A DNA stretch of 64,000 nucleotides from Pseudo-nitzschia pungens. Lineage: Eukaryota > Bacillariophyta > Bacillariophyceae > Bacillariales > Bacillariaceae. Shown in pieces: positions 1-11,504 of the stretch (positions are counted from its first letter, which is position 1; each line of letters opens with the position of its first letter). The DNA lies in NCBI GenBank assembly GCA_037355855.1, contig CM074759.1, positions 1,612,001 through 1,676,000 on the forward strand, written 5' to 3'. The notes below the pieces were generated by a model. The model did not search any database and was not told the DNA's origin. It worked only from the letters and a program-made list of their open reading frames with translations. Made by a program: the position numbers and the translations under genes.

Positions 1-191
1 ACGCGAAGAATGCGAAAGACGATTTGACCGCCATGATCAAATTGTGGGGACCATCCGACTGCATCCAATTTGTGCTGCCCGTCCACATACGACTGCCGTT
101 CCGTCACATCGTATCATTCTTCTGGACTGCGTACGTAAGTTTCACACGCGGTGCTGCAGAGGAAGACGTGCCGGAGGAACAGACGGCGTAA
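1..191 (+). CDS. Mpv17/PMP22 family membrane protein, C-terminal end (5' part outside window)
   Basis: An open frame (codons starting at base 3) enters from the left edge and ends at TAA 189-191, giving about 62 residues. The family signature is visible: KLWGPSDCIQFVLP, then HIRLPFRHIVSFFW, then TAYVSFTRG. This matches the C-terminal Mpv17/PMP22 pattern of W-x-P, Q-x-x-x-F, P-x-x-x-R and W-x-x-Y-x-S. Family members are four-helix proteins of the mitochondrial inner membrane, peroxisome or plastid envelope, and their transport role is still debated. A GTAAGT at 126-131 could act as a splice donor, but reading through gives the expected YVSF ending, so I treat it as coding. The tail is short and acidic. 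Organelle targeting cannot be judged without the N-terminus. Confidence 0.68.
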   Translation, partial: AKNAKDDLTAMIKLWGPSDCIQFVLPVHIRLPFRHIVSFFWTAYVSFTRGAAEEDVPEEQTA

Positions 192-1764
192 CGGGATTGG
201 ATCGTTGGAAAAATGCTTTTGATCAGCAGCTATGCATCCTTGTTGAAAGCAATCATTTGTACGCACGCCATTCTCCGAACGAATAAAATCGTTGAATCCT
301 TATCGATGCAGAAGTGTCTCGGTCGAATCGGGTACCTCCTAACCGAAGGACGGAGGCACGTACCGTACACGACGTGGCAGAGGTATCGTTTCTCTGCAGG
401 ACGTTAAGCTAAAACGACTTCACCTATTTTTTTCAAACAAACAACAAACCATACAAAGAATACTACTAGACCTTAGCGCGGAGCAATGCAAGCCGCTGCT
501 ATTTTTTTCTGCCTTCCTTCCTTTCAAACTAAATATAGTTTAAAATGAATGCCGGACAATTCCATAATACACTACTGACAGACAACAGTCATTGTATTCA
601 TGCGACAATGGAAGGGAACGGTCTGAAACGACGAGTTGTTGTTTTCGGAACCTGGAACTTGGTCAATCAATTCTTCCAAGGAAAACAGTGGCAGTGAAAA
701 AGGAAAAAGACAAACAATGTTGATCATGAGCGTGATACCTTGGCTTCATCCCGTTGCTTCCGCCGGGAGGACTGCTGCTGTTGCTTCCTGCATTCTTGCA
801 GTACTACTACAGTAGTACAGTACCTTCTTCTTTTAGTATGTCTTTTATGCCCACCAGCAGCAGCAATTGTTGTTGCACTTGTTGGCGATGGCACCACTTT
901 GTAGTTGAACTTTTGCTGCCACATTTGGGAATTTGGATCACTTGAATGATATTGACTCCTGACACTGTTTCGAGGTCAAAACAATATTACTTGGTGAAAG
1001 CAATGAGAAGAACAAGAAGTTCTTGTTGTGGATGAGGTGATTTTTTTCCAAGCGGGAAGTTTTTCTTGTCCTACCGGTACGTAGAACGATGACTACGGTG
1101 TAGCCGTACCGATACCGGTACCAGTACATATTCTGTACAAGTACGTAATTACTCGTATCCATGAAATTACCAACACTGTACGGACGTACCGTACTATTCA
1201 ATTAATAGGTACAAGTACGTATGTATGTACGTACCAGTTGAGTACTCTTCCGAACCAAACAAATCATATTGTGACTAGATATCTAAGAAAGGTACGTACG
1301 TATGTAAGTATTGAAGATGATTGATTCGTTGTTTCCGTTCAGAATGAATAACCTTAATCATCGTTTTTGATTTTGAGAGAGAATGAATCATCAATCGAGC
1401 CCATGGGATTATTGAAGGGCCGCTAGGAGGAAAAAACTCCATTTTGATCACTTTTCTCGTAATGGACTTTTCAAACTTCTACTACTACTACTACTGCTAC
1501 TACCGACCAAGAAGTGTGGTGAGTGCTTTGTGTTGTTACTAGTACTACCAGTGGTAGTTCGTTATCAGAGTGTTGTGTTGTGTTCTGATTCTGATGAAAA
1601 AAAAAACCGCAGATCCAGTAACTTTCTCTCTAATCTTCGAGAGACAGCCCACCAAACAACGGTAACCCATAAATTGGAACGAGCATACTACTAACAATAC
1701 TACTACTACTCCGAAAGAAGTATTGTAAGTTCATCATTGTGTAACGACCAATACTACTACTAAT
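192..1764. other. Intergenic spacer, no gene seen
   Basis: About 1.6 kb between the Mpv17-type gene and the ankyrin channel gene. Open frames are short and have no recognisable protein character. From about 1075 to 1310 it is dense in GTACGTAC, CCGGTACC and TATGTA words, and there is a CTACTACTACT run near 1480-1505. The 5' UTR and promoter of the channel gene must lie in the last few hundred bases, but I see no defined motif. Confidence 0.6.
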
Positions 1765-4700
1765 ATGACATACTACTATCAACACCAACAAGATCAGCGA
1801 TTCGGTTCTTCTCATGGGCGAGGAAACAGCAACGCCTACGGTTCTGTCAACAATGCACGTCGCCGAGTCAATGGAAACGTCGACTACGGTGAGGATTATT
1901 TGTCTGCTACTACTACTAGTAACGACAATGGTCCCGGCCCCGGCATTCTCCTCGCAATACTGGAAAATGCCGTCGACCACCACCTCCGCCACCACCACCG
2001 ATCGTCCTCGCCAATGGCGGAGAGCGCCAAGACGAACCCCGAAGACATCCAGCGCAAGCGCGAGGACCTCGAGCAGACCTGGAAGGCAATCCGCACCCAC
2101 TGGTTGTGGGCGCACGAGACCCGCGAGGAGCGTTCCCTCGCCGCGTACCAGAGGGGAGCCGGGGATCTCGCACCGCTCCACCTCATCTGCAAGCTGACCA
2201 ACAATCCGCCGACGGACATCATCCGCGAGATCGTCCGGGCGGCCCCGGAGGTGGCCTCCTGGACCGACGCCCACTCGTGGTTGCCCCTGCACCACGCCTG
2301 CATCCACGGGGCCTCGACCCAGGTTCTCGAGCTGCTCACGAGCGTCCATCCCGGGAGCAAAACCTCCCTCGATGCCCACAATCGCACCCCGCTGCATCTG
2401 TACGCGACGCGTGGCACCTCCGACAACTACACCCCCGGAACCATGGCCGCAAACTACTCGCTTCTCTGCAGCGTTAGCACTACCACCACTGCTACCACCA
2501 GTACCGGTTTTGCCAGCGACGGGTCGGTGGACACGAGCTCGACCGCGGCGGCGGTATCCGCGGCGGAAATGAGAGACGTTGCGGGCATGATCCCCATGCA
2601 CTACGCCTGCGCGTACGGGACAGCCACCAGTGTCCTTCGGGTCCTGGAAGAAGCGTATCCACAGAGTCTCAACGCCAGGGACGACAACGGAAGAACCCCG
2701 CTCCATTTTGTCATGGTCAATGCCCAGCGGACGGCAAGCCCGGGCGTCCTTCGATTCTTGCTCGGTTGGCACGACAACAACGATAACGATAACGACGACG
2801 ACGACGAGGATGGGGACGGAGATCTTCCAAGCATCCACACCGGCAATCCTTCGGCGGCGGCGGCGGCGTATTGTTCCTCCGTCGATGCGAGAGACCACGA
2901 GGGCAACCTCCCGCTGCACCTGCTCACCATCGGGTTGAACGGGGTGGACTTCAAACAATCCCCCGAAAAACTCGACAGCGCCTCGGAATGCCTCAAGCTC
3001 TACCTGGCGGCGGAGCCCCGCGCGTCGACGGACTTTTTGGCGGCCCTCCAGGCCCTCCCGGACCTGCTGCAAGAAGTGGCGGTGGTCAGCCCGCACGTTC
3101 GCAACATTCTCAACGGGAAGATCATCCAGCGCTTCCCGACCTCGATTCTGGTGAGTGGGTGGGTGCGTCGTGCGCGATGACGACGACGACGACGACGACG
3201 CCATTGTTTGGATGGATGGATGGATGGATGGATGGATGGTCCGTGGTTGGTTGGTTTGGTTTGGTTTCAATGATAATGACTTTTGCGTGCGCGAGTGACA
3301 CGGCAGTTCTCGCGAAAAGGATCGCACACCGTCTCTCACGATTTCACTGCTTGATGATCGATTCATTCATTCGTTGGTTTGCAGATGCTCGATGGCATAA
3401 TGCTGGCGACAATGATTGTCTGCTTCGAACTGGCCACCACTCGATTCATCGACGACAAACCGGTCGGGGGGATGATTTCTCTCGAACGCAACAGCAACGG
3501 CAACGATATCGAATATCCGTTGGTCATGCTCTACACCACCACGGCTTACTTTTTTCTGCGCGAACTGATCCAGGTCGTTGCGTCCCTCACCCTGGGGGAT
3601 ATTACCACGTGGCTGTACGACACTACCAATTGGTTGGATGTCTCGGTCATCGCTCTCGTGACCTACTATTCGATCGTCATGACGATCGACGAACCGCCAC
3701 CGTTCGATGCCGATGACGACGCGCACGTGACCTTTCGAACCGGAACCGCGCTGACCAAGGGCGTTTTGTGGACCGCCGTGATCTTTTTCCTGAAGAGCAC
3801 CCAGGTCGACTTTGCCGTTTTCCTGAACGGTGTGTTCTACGTGGTTCGTCGCCTGGTTGCCTTTCTCATGGCCATCCTGGTGATCCTGATTTCCTTCGCC
3901 CAGATGTTCTGGGTCGTCTACCTGGAGCAACCCGTTTGCAGGTTTCGGTGCGGCGAGGAAGACTCGCAGTGCCGGGCGGAAATGGAGGGGTGCGTCTATC
4001 CGCACTGCGAATTCGGAGACTCCTTTCTGAAGGTACGCAAAAAAGTTTTCGGGTGTCGGGTGGATTTTTTTTTTTCGACACGGTTCCAAAAGCTTCTCAA
4101 ACCCAGCTTTTCATTCGCTCCCACCGAATCGCCATTGCCATTGCCATTGCCATTGCCATTGCCATTGCATTAGGTCTACACGATGATGATGGGAGAGATC
4201 GGAACCGAGACTCGCTACGACCAGAACCTAGTGGCCCAGATTCTGTACATTTTCTATGGTTTCTTCATCGTCATTCTTTTGAGCAACGTTCTGATTGCCA
4301 TCGTGACGGATTCGTACGAAATCGTTCAGAACGATCGCGCGGCCATTGTGTTTTGGTCGAATCGTCTCGATTTCGTTGCGGAAATGGATGGGATCGCATC
4401 GGTGGTTCGCAAGCGCATCTTTTGTTGGGAGCGCAACGGAACGAAGAACAAACACATCGCTCCCGACGTTACACAAGAAGACGACGATCGATCCTGCGAC
4501 AGTAGCAGTAGCGTGCCACCTTCGAATACCGGTTACGGCAGCATGGATGGTTCCGAGGAATGGTTTCGCGAAAAGTGGAACTCCATCATGTGTCTTTTCG
4601 AACAGGATGTGTACGGGGTGGCTGCCGAAGACGTCCGCCCCATCGATAACTGGATCGACCTGCTGAAAAAGAGCCTCGCGATCATCGTGATTCCTCCCTG

Positions 4701-5013
4701 GTTGATCCTTGGATTTGTCACGGTGGGAATCCTCTGGCCTCCCCAGGTTCGCGAGTGGCTGTTCGTCCAGACGGATTCGGTGGCTTCCCGAGCCGAAATC
4801 GAACGCCGAAAGCTCGAACAGCTTCAGGCGATTCAGCGGGAAACAAAAAACTTGAGGGACGAGATCCGGATGGAAATGCAAAACGACCGAGACGAAATGT
4901 TCCGTACGAAAGCAGAAGTCGATGCGGTTCAGGAAGAAATCCTGGCGGATCTCCAGCAAGTCAGTGTGCTCGTTAGCACCCTGTTGTCGGATTTGGGAGG
5001 ACTCGACGGATGA
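1765..5013 (+). CDS. Ankyrin-repeat TRP-like cation channel
   Basis: Three exons join in phase 0: 1765-3150, 3385-4032 and 4174-5013, giving 957 residues. Introns end GTGAGT..GCAG and GTACGC..TTAG. Exon 1 carries at least four ankyrin-type repeats (APLHLIC, LPLHHACIHGA, TPLHLYA, IPMHYACAYG, TPLHFVM, LPLHLL). Exons 2-3 carry several hydrophobic helices, a pore-like segment (YTMMMGEIGTE) split by intron 2, and a long final pore helix ending in LLSNVLIAIVTDSYEIV, typical of TRP/polycystin-type ion-transport domains. A further hydrophobic stretch (IIVIPPWLILGFVTVGILW) and a C-terminal coiled coil of about 80 residues follow. Family knowledge suggests a non-selective or calcium-permeable channel; gating and location are unknown. 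Exon 1 is clearly more GC-rich than exon 3. The ATG at 1765 is the first in frame. Confidence 0.82.
3210..3239. repeat. (GGAT)n microsatellite in channel intron 1
   Basis: About 7.5 perfect tandem GGAT units inside intron 1. A short GAC run lies just before it (about 3179-3199) and a TTGGT-type run just after it (about 3245-3267). Confidence 0.9.
4131..4169. repeat. (GCCATT)n microsatellite at the 3' end of channel intron 2
   Basis: About 6.5 tandem GCCATT units end a few bases before the acceptor CATTAG at 4168-4173. The repeat takes the place of the usual pyrimidine tract. Confidence 0.9.
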
Positions 5014-6330
5014 ATTGAGATTGATTTTGACATCACCAATCACCAATCACCGCGTCCACCGGCTTCATGGAAATAATAATGATGTTTCTAGAAGTGATTT
5101 TGAGATCATACGAAAAGTAATTCACAATTAAAAGAAGATATTTTTATTTTTACTAATCTACAGGTAAGATTATCGTACTACAGTAAATCTTAAGCTAATT
5201 TATAAGACGAACAACAATAAACTTCGATTGGCAGTAAGACATATCGCATTGCGAAGTAAGTTAAGGCTTACTCGTACAGTAGAAGTCTAATACGAAGTAC
5301 TACGTACTACGTACTAACTTACTCAAGTAGGTTAAAACTATGGTAAGTTGCTGCGTTTAATTGGTGACCACAGTAAATTACAAGTAGTTTTTAGTGTGTA
5401 CTAGTAACTCACTACCACTACCGGTAAGGTTACCGTACTATTCTTTTTTGGTGCTCGGAATGGGACACCAATCAGCAGTCACTGCCTTTTACTTCTATCA
5501 AAATACCGATACAGTAAGGTTACGGTAAAACTTAACCTTAAATCTTACATCGGAGGTGCTGAAAGATAACCTTACTCCACCCCGCTGACGATGCTGGTGG
5601 CAGGCTGGTGGTTGGTTTGCGAGCACTAAGTAAAATAATAGGGACGAGTATCTTTTTAGTCTTGACTGCCTACACGTTTTACCGTAAATGCTATGACTCG
5701 TAACCTTAAGCTAAAACCTTACTCGTAACTGACTCAACGTGGAATTACTATTTTTGTACCGGTAATTTACGTAAGATCTTACTTTTTTGATTGATGAAAG
5801 AAAGGCCTAAAACGATACCGTAATTTTTTACCGTAGGTTCTTCGTACGGTACTGTAGCTAGGGGTTGAATGAATCGAACGAATCCCACAACGGACGACGG
5901 AAGTGACGAGGGGGTGGGTGGAAGTGAGCGAGGCGTCCGAATGTTTGGGTGAGTGGGTGGAGTGAGTCGTCTTCGTCGAACGACTTCGTAAGACCTTACT
6001 CTAAGCCTTACGGTACCAGTGAGGTTACCCTGCAAATCTTCATCCCGAGAGGCAATACCGGTACGGTAGGAGGATGACCGCACAGCAAGCTAGAGAGGGT
6101 CGTGAAACAGCGAAGGAGTGTTTTCGGCTTGCAGTGTCTTCGGCTTGCATTCCCGTTGTAGAATCCAAGAGAAGTGAAATCCGTACCTCAGAGAGATTTA
6201 TCAGAGCTGCGTCGAAGTAAGCAAGAGACTGCGAGCGGCGATTTTTAAGGAGAGGGAAAAAACCTGAGCAGGTTGCCTTGTTTTGCGTTGTAGGCGAGAG
6301 GATTCACTCACTAGGAGGAAAAACACTACG
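5014..6330. other. Spacer rich in GTAAG/CTTAC words
   Basis: No gene seen. The stretch is packed with related short words on both strands, such as GGTAAGGTTACCG, GTAACCTTA, CCTTACTCGTAA and the perfect palindrome GTAAGATCTTAC near 5772, mixed with TACGTAC runs. The last 150 bases lack these words and probably hold the promoter and 5' UTR of the PAT1-like gene. Confidence 0.65.
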
Positions 6331-8307
6331 ATGGATAGTTCGGCCGATGAGTACTTCGGCACACTAGGCGGGAGCCTCATGAAGGACCTCCTTGCCGACT
6401 TGCAGGTTGATGATAACGACTGGTCTCTAGAACAACTCGAAAAAGAATTGGCATCTCTTGACCAGGAACCCAGTCTTGTTGAGCAACAGCCACTACTGAG
6501 CCTCAATGCAGCGTCCTTAGTAGTTTCGCACTCACAGGAGCGATCGTCGTCCATTCTATCGATGCTGCCACCGGGAACTAGTGCCGCGCCCTTGCCTCCT
6601 CCCGGAATGGGAAGCAGCGATGGCACGGACGCTTGGAGTTTGTCCCTTCAAAAGTTCACGTCGTTATCATTGCAGGATGAGTTTTTGGCAGCGGACTCGG
6701 CACGGAAACAAACCAGACCACCTCCCGGTTTGGCTGCATTGGCCGGAGCAGAAGATTACGATGTGAAAGAGAAGCATGTCATTGGTCCACCTCCAGGTCT
6801 TGGAGGGGGACTAGTTGATTCGCAACCCGAAGTTCCCAAATTGCCTCTGCCAGGTGAAACAAGCACAATTGAATCTATTGTTGGTCTCACGTCTCCGTCG
6901 GTACCTACAAAGACCAGCAAACCTACCGGCGACATTCCGATGGCCGCAACAACCTTCCCCGGAAACAATGGTTTCATGAACGCACCAAATGCTATTCCAC
7001 CACAAGGTGCCGTGATGCCTCCCCCCCAAATGCGGGGAGGAATTACGGTTCCTCTGCCACCGCCACCACCGGGTCAGTTCCTTTCGCCGCAAGGAACTAT
7101 GCCTCGGCCGCCTATGGGATTACCCATGCAAATGCCGATGCCAATGAATATTCCTCCGACGATGGCTACTCCCGTTACGGCACCTCTCACGGGCGTTGTT
7201 GTAGGATCCGCAGTAGCAACTGCCGGGCCTGCGTGGCAAATCCCTCGCCCGCTACCTTTACCCACATTGCAGCAACAGCCCTCTTTCCCAACCAAAGCTT
7301 ACTGCAACCCTTATCCCGGAGCACCTCCGATTCCAGCCACGGCGCTTGCAAGCAGCTTCATGAGTGGCCGAGACATAGCCTACGTGGTCCACTCGATTTT
7401 GAAACCTGTCCTCGCCGAAGGAACGTCTGAGAATGACTACTACATACAGTATATCAAGCGCCGCATCGGTGGCCCGCAAGCGGATCCGATGAATCCGAAG
7501 AGATCGAAGGAAGCCGGCCACGATATGGCGAGCCGTGCAAACAAATCTAAGGAATGGGCATCGGAAAAATCCGTCCTTGGTCACGTCACGAAATCGAACG
7601 TAGCACGCCCACGCGCCCTGATCGCAACGCCACAAACATCGGCCGATCAAGAAAACAAAGAACAGCGGCAAAGGGCTAATCTTTGGAAAGCGCGTGTCTA
7701 TTGTGACCAGGCGCACCAAGCGTACCAAAATGTTATCGACATCTGGCGTGCAGCTCCGTCGAAGAATGGAATTCCACCCCAAGTCCAAATTCATTTGGTG
7801 AAATTAATGAAGTGCATGGGGATCGTACTAGACAACGAGAAAAAAGTATACACCGTGAGTACGGATGCTCTCAAGCTAATCCTGAAACTCGAAAAGGGCC
7901 GAACTCTGATCTGTAGGGTTCTGGAACAGGCCTTGCTGCCACCGAACGCGGTGCAAGAACTGCTTCCTTGCCTGCTCGACATTATCATAGCTTTGCCGAT
8001 GACCAGCGGTAACAACAACGAGATGAGCAACAATAAAATCGTGGAAGAGAAAACGGTCGGACGCTTGTTTCAAGCCATCACGGGCATTGTTCCAAAATTG
8101 AACATCAATGGAACCACCCTGGTGAAATGCCTGGAGGTCGCTCTGAGTCACGGTAAGTCTTCGACATGCTCTATTTTAAGGATGGGGTGCATGCACTCCT
8201 TGTTGCAAAAAGGTGCGCAGGTGGTCCCGCAAGACTCGTCGGAGGAAGTGAAGGGAGCCTGGGGAAATGCCGAACGAAAATTCATGTCGGGTCTGCAGGG
8301 AGCATGA
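6331..8307 (+). CDS. PAT1-like mRNA decapping / P-body scaffold protein
   Basis: Single exon, 658 residues, starting at MDSSADEYFG. The N-terminus is acidic, with a DEYFG motif resembling the DETFG-type helicase-binding motif of Pat1. The middle is proline- and methionine-rich with repeated PPPGL/PPPGM motifs (about residues 85-165) and PMQMPMPM runs. From about residue 350 there is a Pat1-like region: RDIAYVVHSILKPVL, then KSNVARPRALI, then a helical domain (KLILKLEKGRTLICRVL, ELLPCLLDIIIAL). Pat1 bridges deadenylated mRNA, the Lsm1-7 ring, the DDX6/Dhh1 helicase and the decapping enzyme in P-bodies. A GTAAGT near 8155 is in frame and the protein stays sensible past it, so I do not splice there. 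Similarity is moderate and spread out, so the name is probable rather than certain. Confidence 0.62.
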   Translation: MDSSADEYFGTLGGSLMKDLLADLQVDDNDWSLEQLEKELASLDQEPSLVEQQPLLSLNAASLVVSHSQERSSSILSMLPPGTSAAPLPPPGMGSSDGTDAWSLSLQKFTSLSLQDEFLAADSARKQTRPPPGLAALAGAEDYDVKEKHVIGPPPGLGGGLVDSQPEVPKLPLPGETSTIESIVGLTSPSVPTKTSKPTGDIPMAATTFPGNNGFMNAPNAIPPQGAVMPPPQMRGGITVPLPPPPPGQFLSPQGTMPRPPMGLPMQMPMPMNIPPTMATPVTAPLTGVVVGSAVATAGPAWQIPRPLPLPTLQQQPSFPTKAYCNPYPGAPPIPATALASSFMSGRDIAYVVHSILKPVLAEGTSENDYYIQYIKRRIGGPQADPMNPKRSKEAGHDMASRANKSKEWASEKSVLGHVTKSNVARPRALIATPQTSADQENKEQRQRANLWKARVYCDQAHQAYQNVIDIWRAAPSKNGIPPQVQIHLVKLMKCMGIVLDNEKKVYTVSTDALKLILKLEKGRTLICRVLEQALLPPNAVQELLPCLLDIIIALPMTSGNNNEMSNNKIVEEKTVGRLFQAITGIVPKLNINGTTLVKCLEVALSHGKSSTCSILRMGCMHSLLQKGAQVVPQDSSEEVKGAWGNAERKFMSGLQGA

Positions 8308-10065
8308 TTGTGGCGCTGATGACGGCAATAACGGACAAGCAAACACGAACTTAAAACATGAACTATAATTGAACTACCACTAATAAAAAAAGAAAGGAAC
8401 AACTTTGAAACATCCAATGCGTGAATAGTTTTCCATAGGAATCGAAAAAAAAAACAGAATTCTATGGCATCGTGGTGACAATCGGAAAACACCCCCGACA
8501 CAGAATCAATGAGAAACGGGTTCGTTTTTCGAGCATTCCAGAATTGTGGGTCGTTGTTTCAACATTTGGGACTTGACATTCTGTTCGCCCAACATCTCCG
8601 AAAGTCTAAGAATTCAAATTAATGACCAAGATATTCTGGGCCATGCTACGATCGAAGCGAAAAATTGCGTTAAAAACGGAGAAGAACACAAGAAGTTAAG
8701 TTTGGAATACTGTAATTAAGTTACCGTAAGTTACGTAAGGTTACGGTATGCGACACGTCGTTGTACGATGCGAGGTCTACCGTTGAGTTGGAAAAAGTAC
8801 AATTACGAGAACTTCCGAAGCGTTTGTCACCAATCACAACCACCGTGAGGTCTTACTCGTAAGGTTACGGTAAGGTTTACCGGTATGACCCTGCTTTGAG
8901 CTTTTTCGGAACCGTGAACAAACCATTCCCGTAAAGACGAAAATAAAATCTTCGCTACGACCGCTCGGTGGAAGAACACTGTCAGCTTCGTAGTTTTTTA
9001 ATTAAAAACCTCACTCGAGGGGAGTACGGAAAAGCATGCGGCATCGCCGAGCGCCGTGAAGAGACACAAACATTACGACGACTAGGAGCGAAAACACTGT
9101 GCCTCTCGCGATCGAGTACGAGTAATTACCATTTCTTGACCCACCATTGCGCCACAAGACTATATGCACAAGAACACATTATCAACATATTTTTCACGTG
9201 TCGATGCCCACACTTTTCTTTGTGGAACACAACAACCATCACTGCAGTGTCAGACTAGTAAGTTACGGAACTTGAGTGTTTCGGGACGCGAAGCATCGGG
9301 AGAACGAAAATTCGACTGTCTGACACACAAAATAGACGGAACATGCGATTTTCACGACTTCGGCTGTTGCAAATCTTGTGTGTTTCAAACCTCCGTTGGG
9401 ATTTGTCTAGAGTGACCTTCCGCATTGACACGATTGCAAGAGATATCTATCGTCACAGACGATGTCGAGGCATCTCTACCGTAAGGTTTACGGTAGGGGC
9501 AACTCAATTCCGATTACGATCACTCGAAAAAGAAACTCTCAGAGAAGCTGTGTGCAAAATTATTTGCGCGGTTATCACGCGCGATCGTTCTTTGGGGCCT
9601 TATTTTGAGCTGATTGCTCGTAAGATTACGGATAAGACTTTCGAGGCTCGTAGCTGTGACAAGGTTCCTTCCATATTTGTGAGGCTTGGCCAAAGCGAAA
9701 ACAAACACCTAGTTGTTTTTTATGTCGTTGTCCTTCTGAATTCAATAAACTTTTATCCATGCTTACATCTCTTGATCTACTCTTCCTTACTCTGTCTCAA
9801 ACGTTGTCAGTCGTGAATACGAAGTACGAGTTTCGCAACCCGTCAACTGGTTTCCTCTTTTTTTGAACCATAATGGACTCGCCTCATGTTGCCCCTGAGG
9901 GTTCCTCGCCCGTCGTCTTGATGCCAACTAGTGCACAATTTACTTATCCCATCGCTAGGTCCGAGATGGTTGCTTCTGCTACAGTGGCAAGGGCATCCGC
10001 GAGAAACATTCACCCGCGGACACGAAGCACATCGGCCGTACCAGTTCAAGCGACATCCATGATTG
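8308..10065. other. Intergenic spacer, no gene seen
   Basis: About 1.75 kb. GTTACCGTAAGTTACGTAAGG-like words cluster near 8715-8890 and again near 9475-9640. The frames here are short, lack compositional signs of coding and resemble no family. An in-frame TGA at 10060-10062 sits just before the next gene's ATG. An upstream exon of the RING gene in 9873-10060 cannot be excluded. Confidence 0.55.
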
Positions 10066-11154
10066 ATGGCATTCCCTTTAGCAGTCGGCAGGCGCATTGA
10101 TGGCAACGGAGACGACAATGGAACGTCTGGACCCACAACCAGGTCGAGAAGGCGTTCCTCCAATAGAATTAGTGCGAGAGAAAGACTAGCTGAGACAGAA
10201 GCTAGGGAACTCCCAGCTGCTGGGTCGGAAACATCCAGGAAGCGGAAGTCACCTCCATCTGGATCGACTTCAACGAAACGTTGCCGTACGAACAATCGGA
10301 AAAAGCCCCCGCCAGGAGCCGCACTGAAGAAAGCACCACCACCTGCCGCAAGTGGCGCTGACGATAAAAAGGAGGCAAACGTTGTAAACTGTTGTATTTG
10401 TATGTGCGATGTAGAGCTGAATGACCTAGCTTCGATCAACGGTTGTGATCACCAATTCTGTTTCGGCTGTATTGAGAAATGGTCGGAACGTGAAAACAGT
10501 TGCCCACTATGTAAGATACGCTTCACGAAGATCGATCGTGTCAACAAAAAGAAAAAGAAGGGAACGAGAAACTCCAAGAAGGTGAAACAACGTGATCAAC
10601 GTTCGGAAGTAGCTCCCGGAGCTACTCTCGAAGGGTTATTAGGTAAGGATACTCCTGGTTTCGAAAGCAAGTGGTCGTGAACTAATGCTCAAGTGCAACG
10701 ACTTCAAGAGACGATAACTCACCTTTCGCCGATTCAAAATTGGGTTTCAGCAAACTTGCATCGAGGTTCAGGATTGGTAGGTTCAGGATTGGCGCGCATT
10801 ATTTTTGGTGGAATTGAGATTGGAGGCATCGGCGGAGGTCTCGGACCAGTTGGTGGAGTAACCGGACCTCAAAGAGGCCGCCCGACCTTTTCAACCATCA
10901 GTCCTGATGACGACGATTCAGAGGACGACGACAGTCCAATGGCCGCCCTTATGCGTGCTCTCCACGGGGGTCCTGGTGCCCCCGGTTTCAGAATGTCCAC
11001 CACAGTTGTTCGTCCCATGACGGTGACGGCGCGTTTTACAACTTCTAGTAGGTCGTATGCCAGAAATGTGCACGATTCCACTGCAGGGAACGGTGCCGAA
11101 AATCCGCTCGAGATAGACGACGACAGTGTGAACGAAGTGATCGAAATTGATTGA
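10066..11154 (+). CDS. RING-type zinc finger protein (putative E3 ubiquitin ligase)
   Basis: Two exons, 10066-10642 and 10694-11154, joined by a 51-bp intron (GTAAGG at 10643, CTAAT branch-like site, AAG at 10691-10693). The joint turns G+TG into Val and gives about 345 residues. The RING is near the middle of exon 1: CCICMCDVELND, then GCDHQFCFGCIEKW, then CPLCKIRF, with all cross-brace Cys/His in place. It is preceded by a basic Ser/Arg/Pro-rich segment (TRSRRRSSNR) and followed by a Lys-rich stretch (KKKKKGTRNSKKVK), so a nuclear location is likely. Exon 2 is glycine-rich, then acidic (DDDDSEDDDS), ending in EVIEID. RING proteins of this kind recruit E2 enzymes; substrate unknown. The intron length is a multiple of three but contains an in-frame TGA. 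The first ATG follows an in-frame stop. Confidence 0.72.
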
Positions 11155-11504
11155 ATATACGAATGAGTGAATCGTTCGTACTATACAACAAAAGATCTAT
11201 TTTCCGCGATCGATAACAAATATTGACTGCTTGAAAACCGAGGGGAAGTATAATTTGGTTGACACATGCATTTCGATGGGGTTTCCTTTATATACTAAGC
11301 GTTGTTCATTCATTTTTACATACATAAACATGTACGAAGTAGGTTGTAGAACAATAAATAACGTCAGTGGTCTGCGGTATCAATAATTCTTTGACTAAAA
11401 TCAGATTTCGGATTGCTTACAAGGCCAGCCAGAACGACTTTCCCAAGACGATTTGTACAACATCGGATGAAATGCATTTCTTTTCCTGTATAGTGCAATA
11501 TTCT
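11155..11504. other. Convergent 3' spacer
   Basis: 350 bp between the RING gene and the converging uroporphyrinogen decarboxylase gene. AT-rich, with AATAAATAACG near 11352; no gene seen. Confidence 0.55.

Noticed and set aside
1630..3366. 578-codon open frame on the minus strand
   Set aside because: Lies opposite the ankyrin/channel exon; its Arg/Val/Gly-rich and run-rich translation is what the complement of this GC-rich exon gives, while the plus strand has clear ankyrin repeats.
8150..8200. GTAAGT in the PAT1-like gene as a donor
   Set aside because: Reading through remains in frame with a reasonable protein to the stop; no acceptor nearby improves it.
9843..10439. Minus-strand frame of 198 codons
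   Set aside because: Overlaps the RING exon; no recognisable protein, and the plus strand encodes the complete RING.
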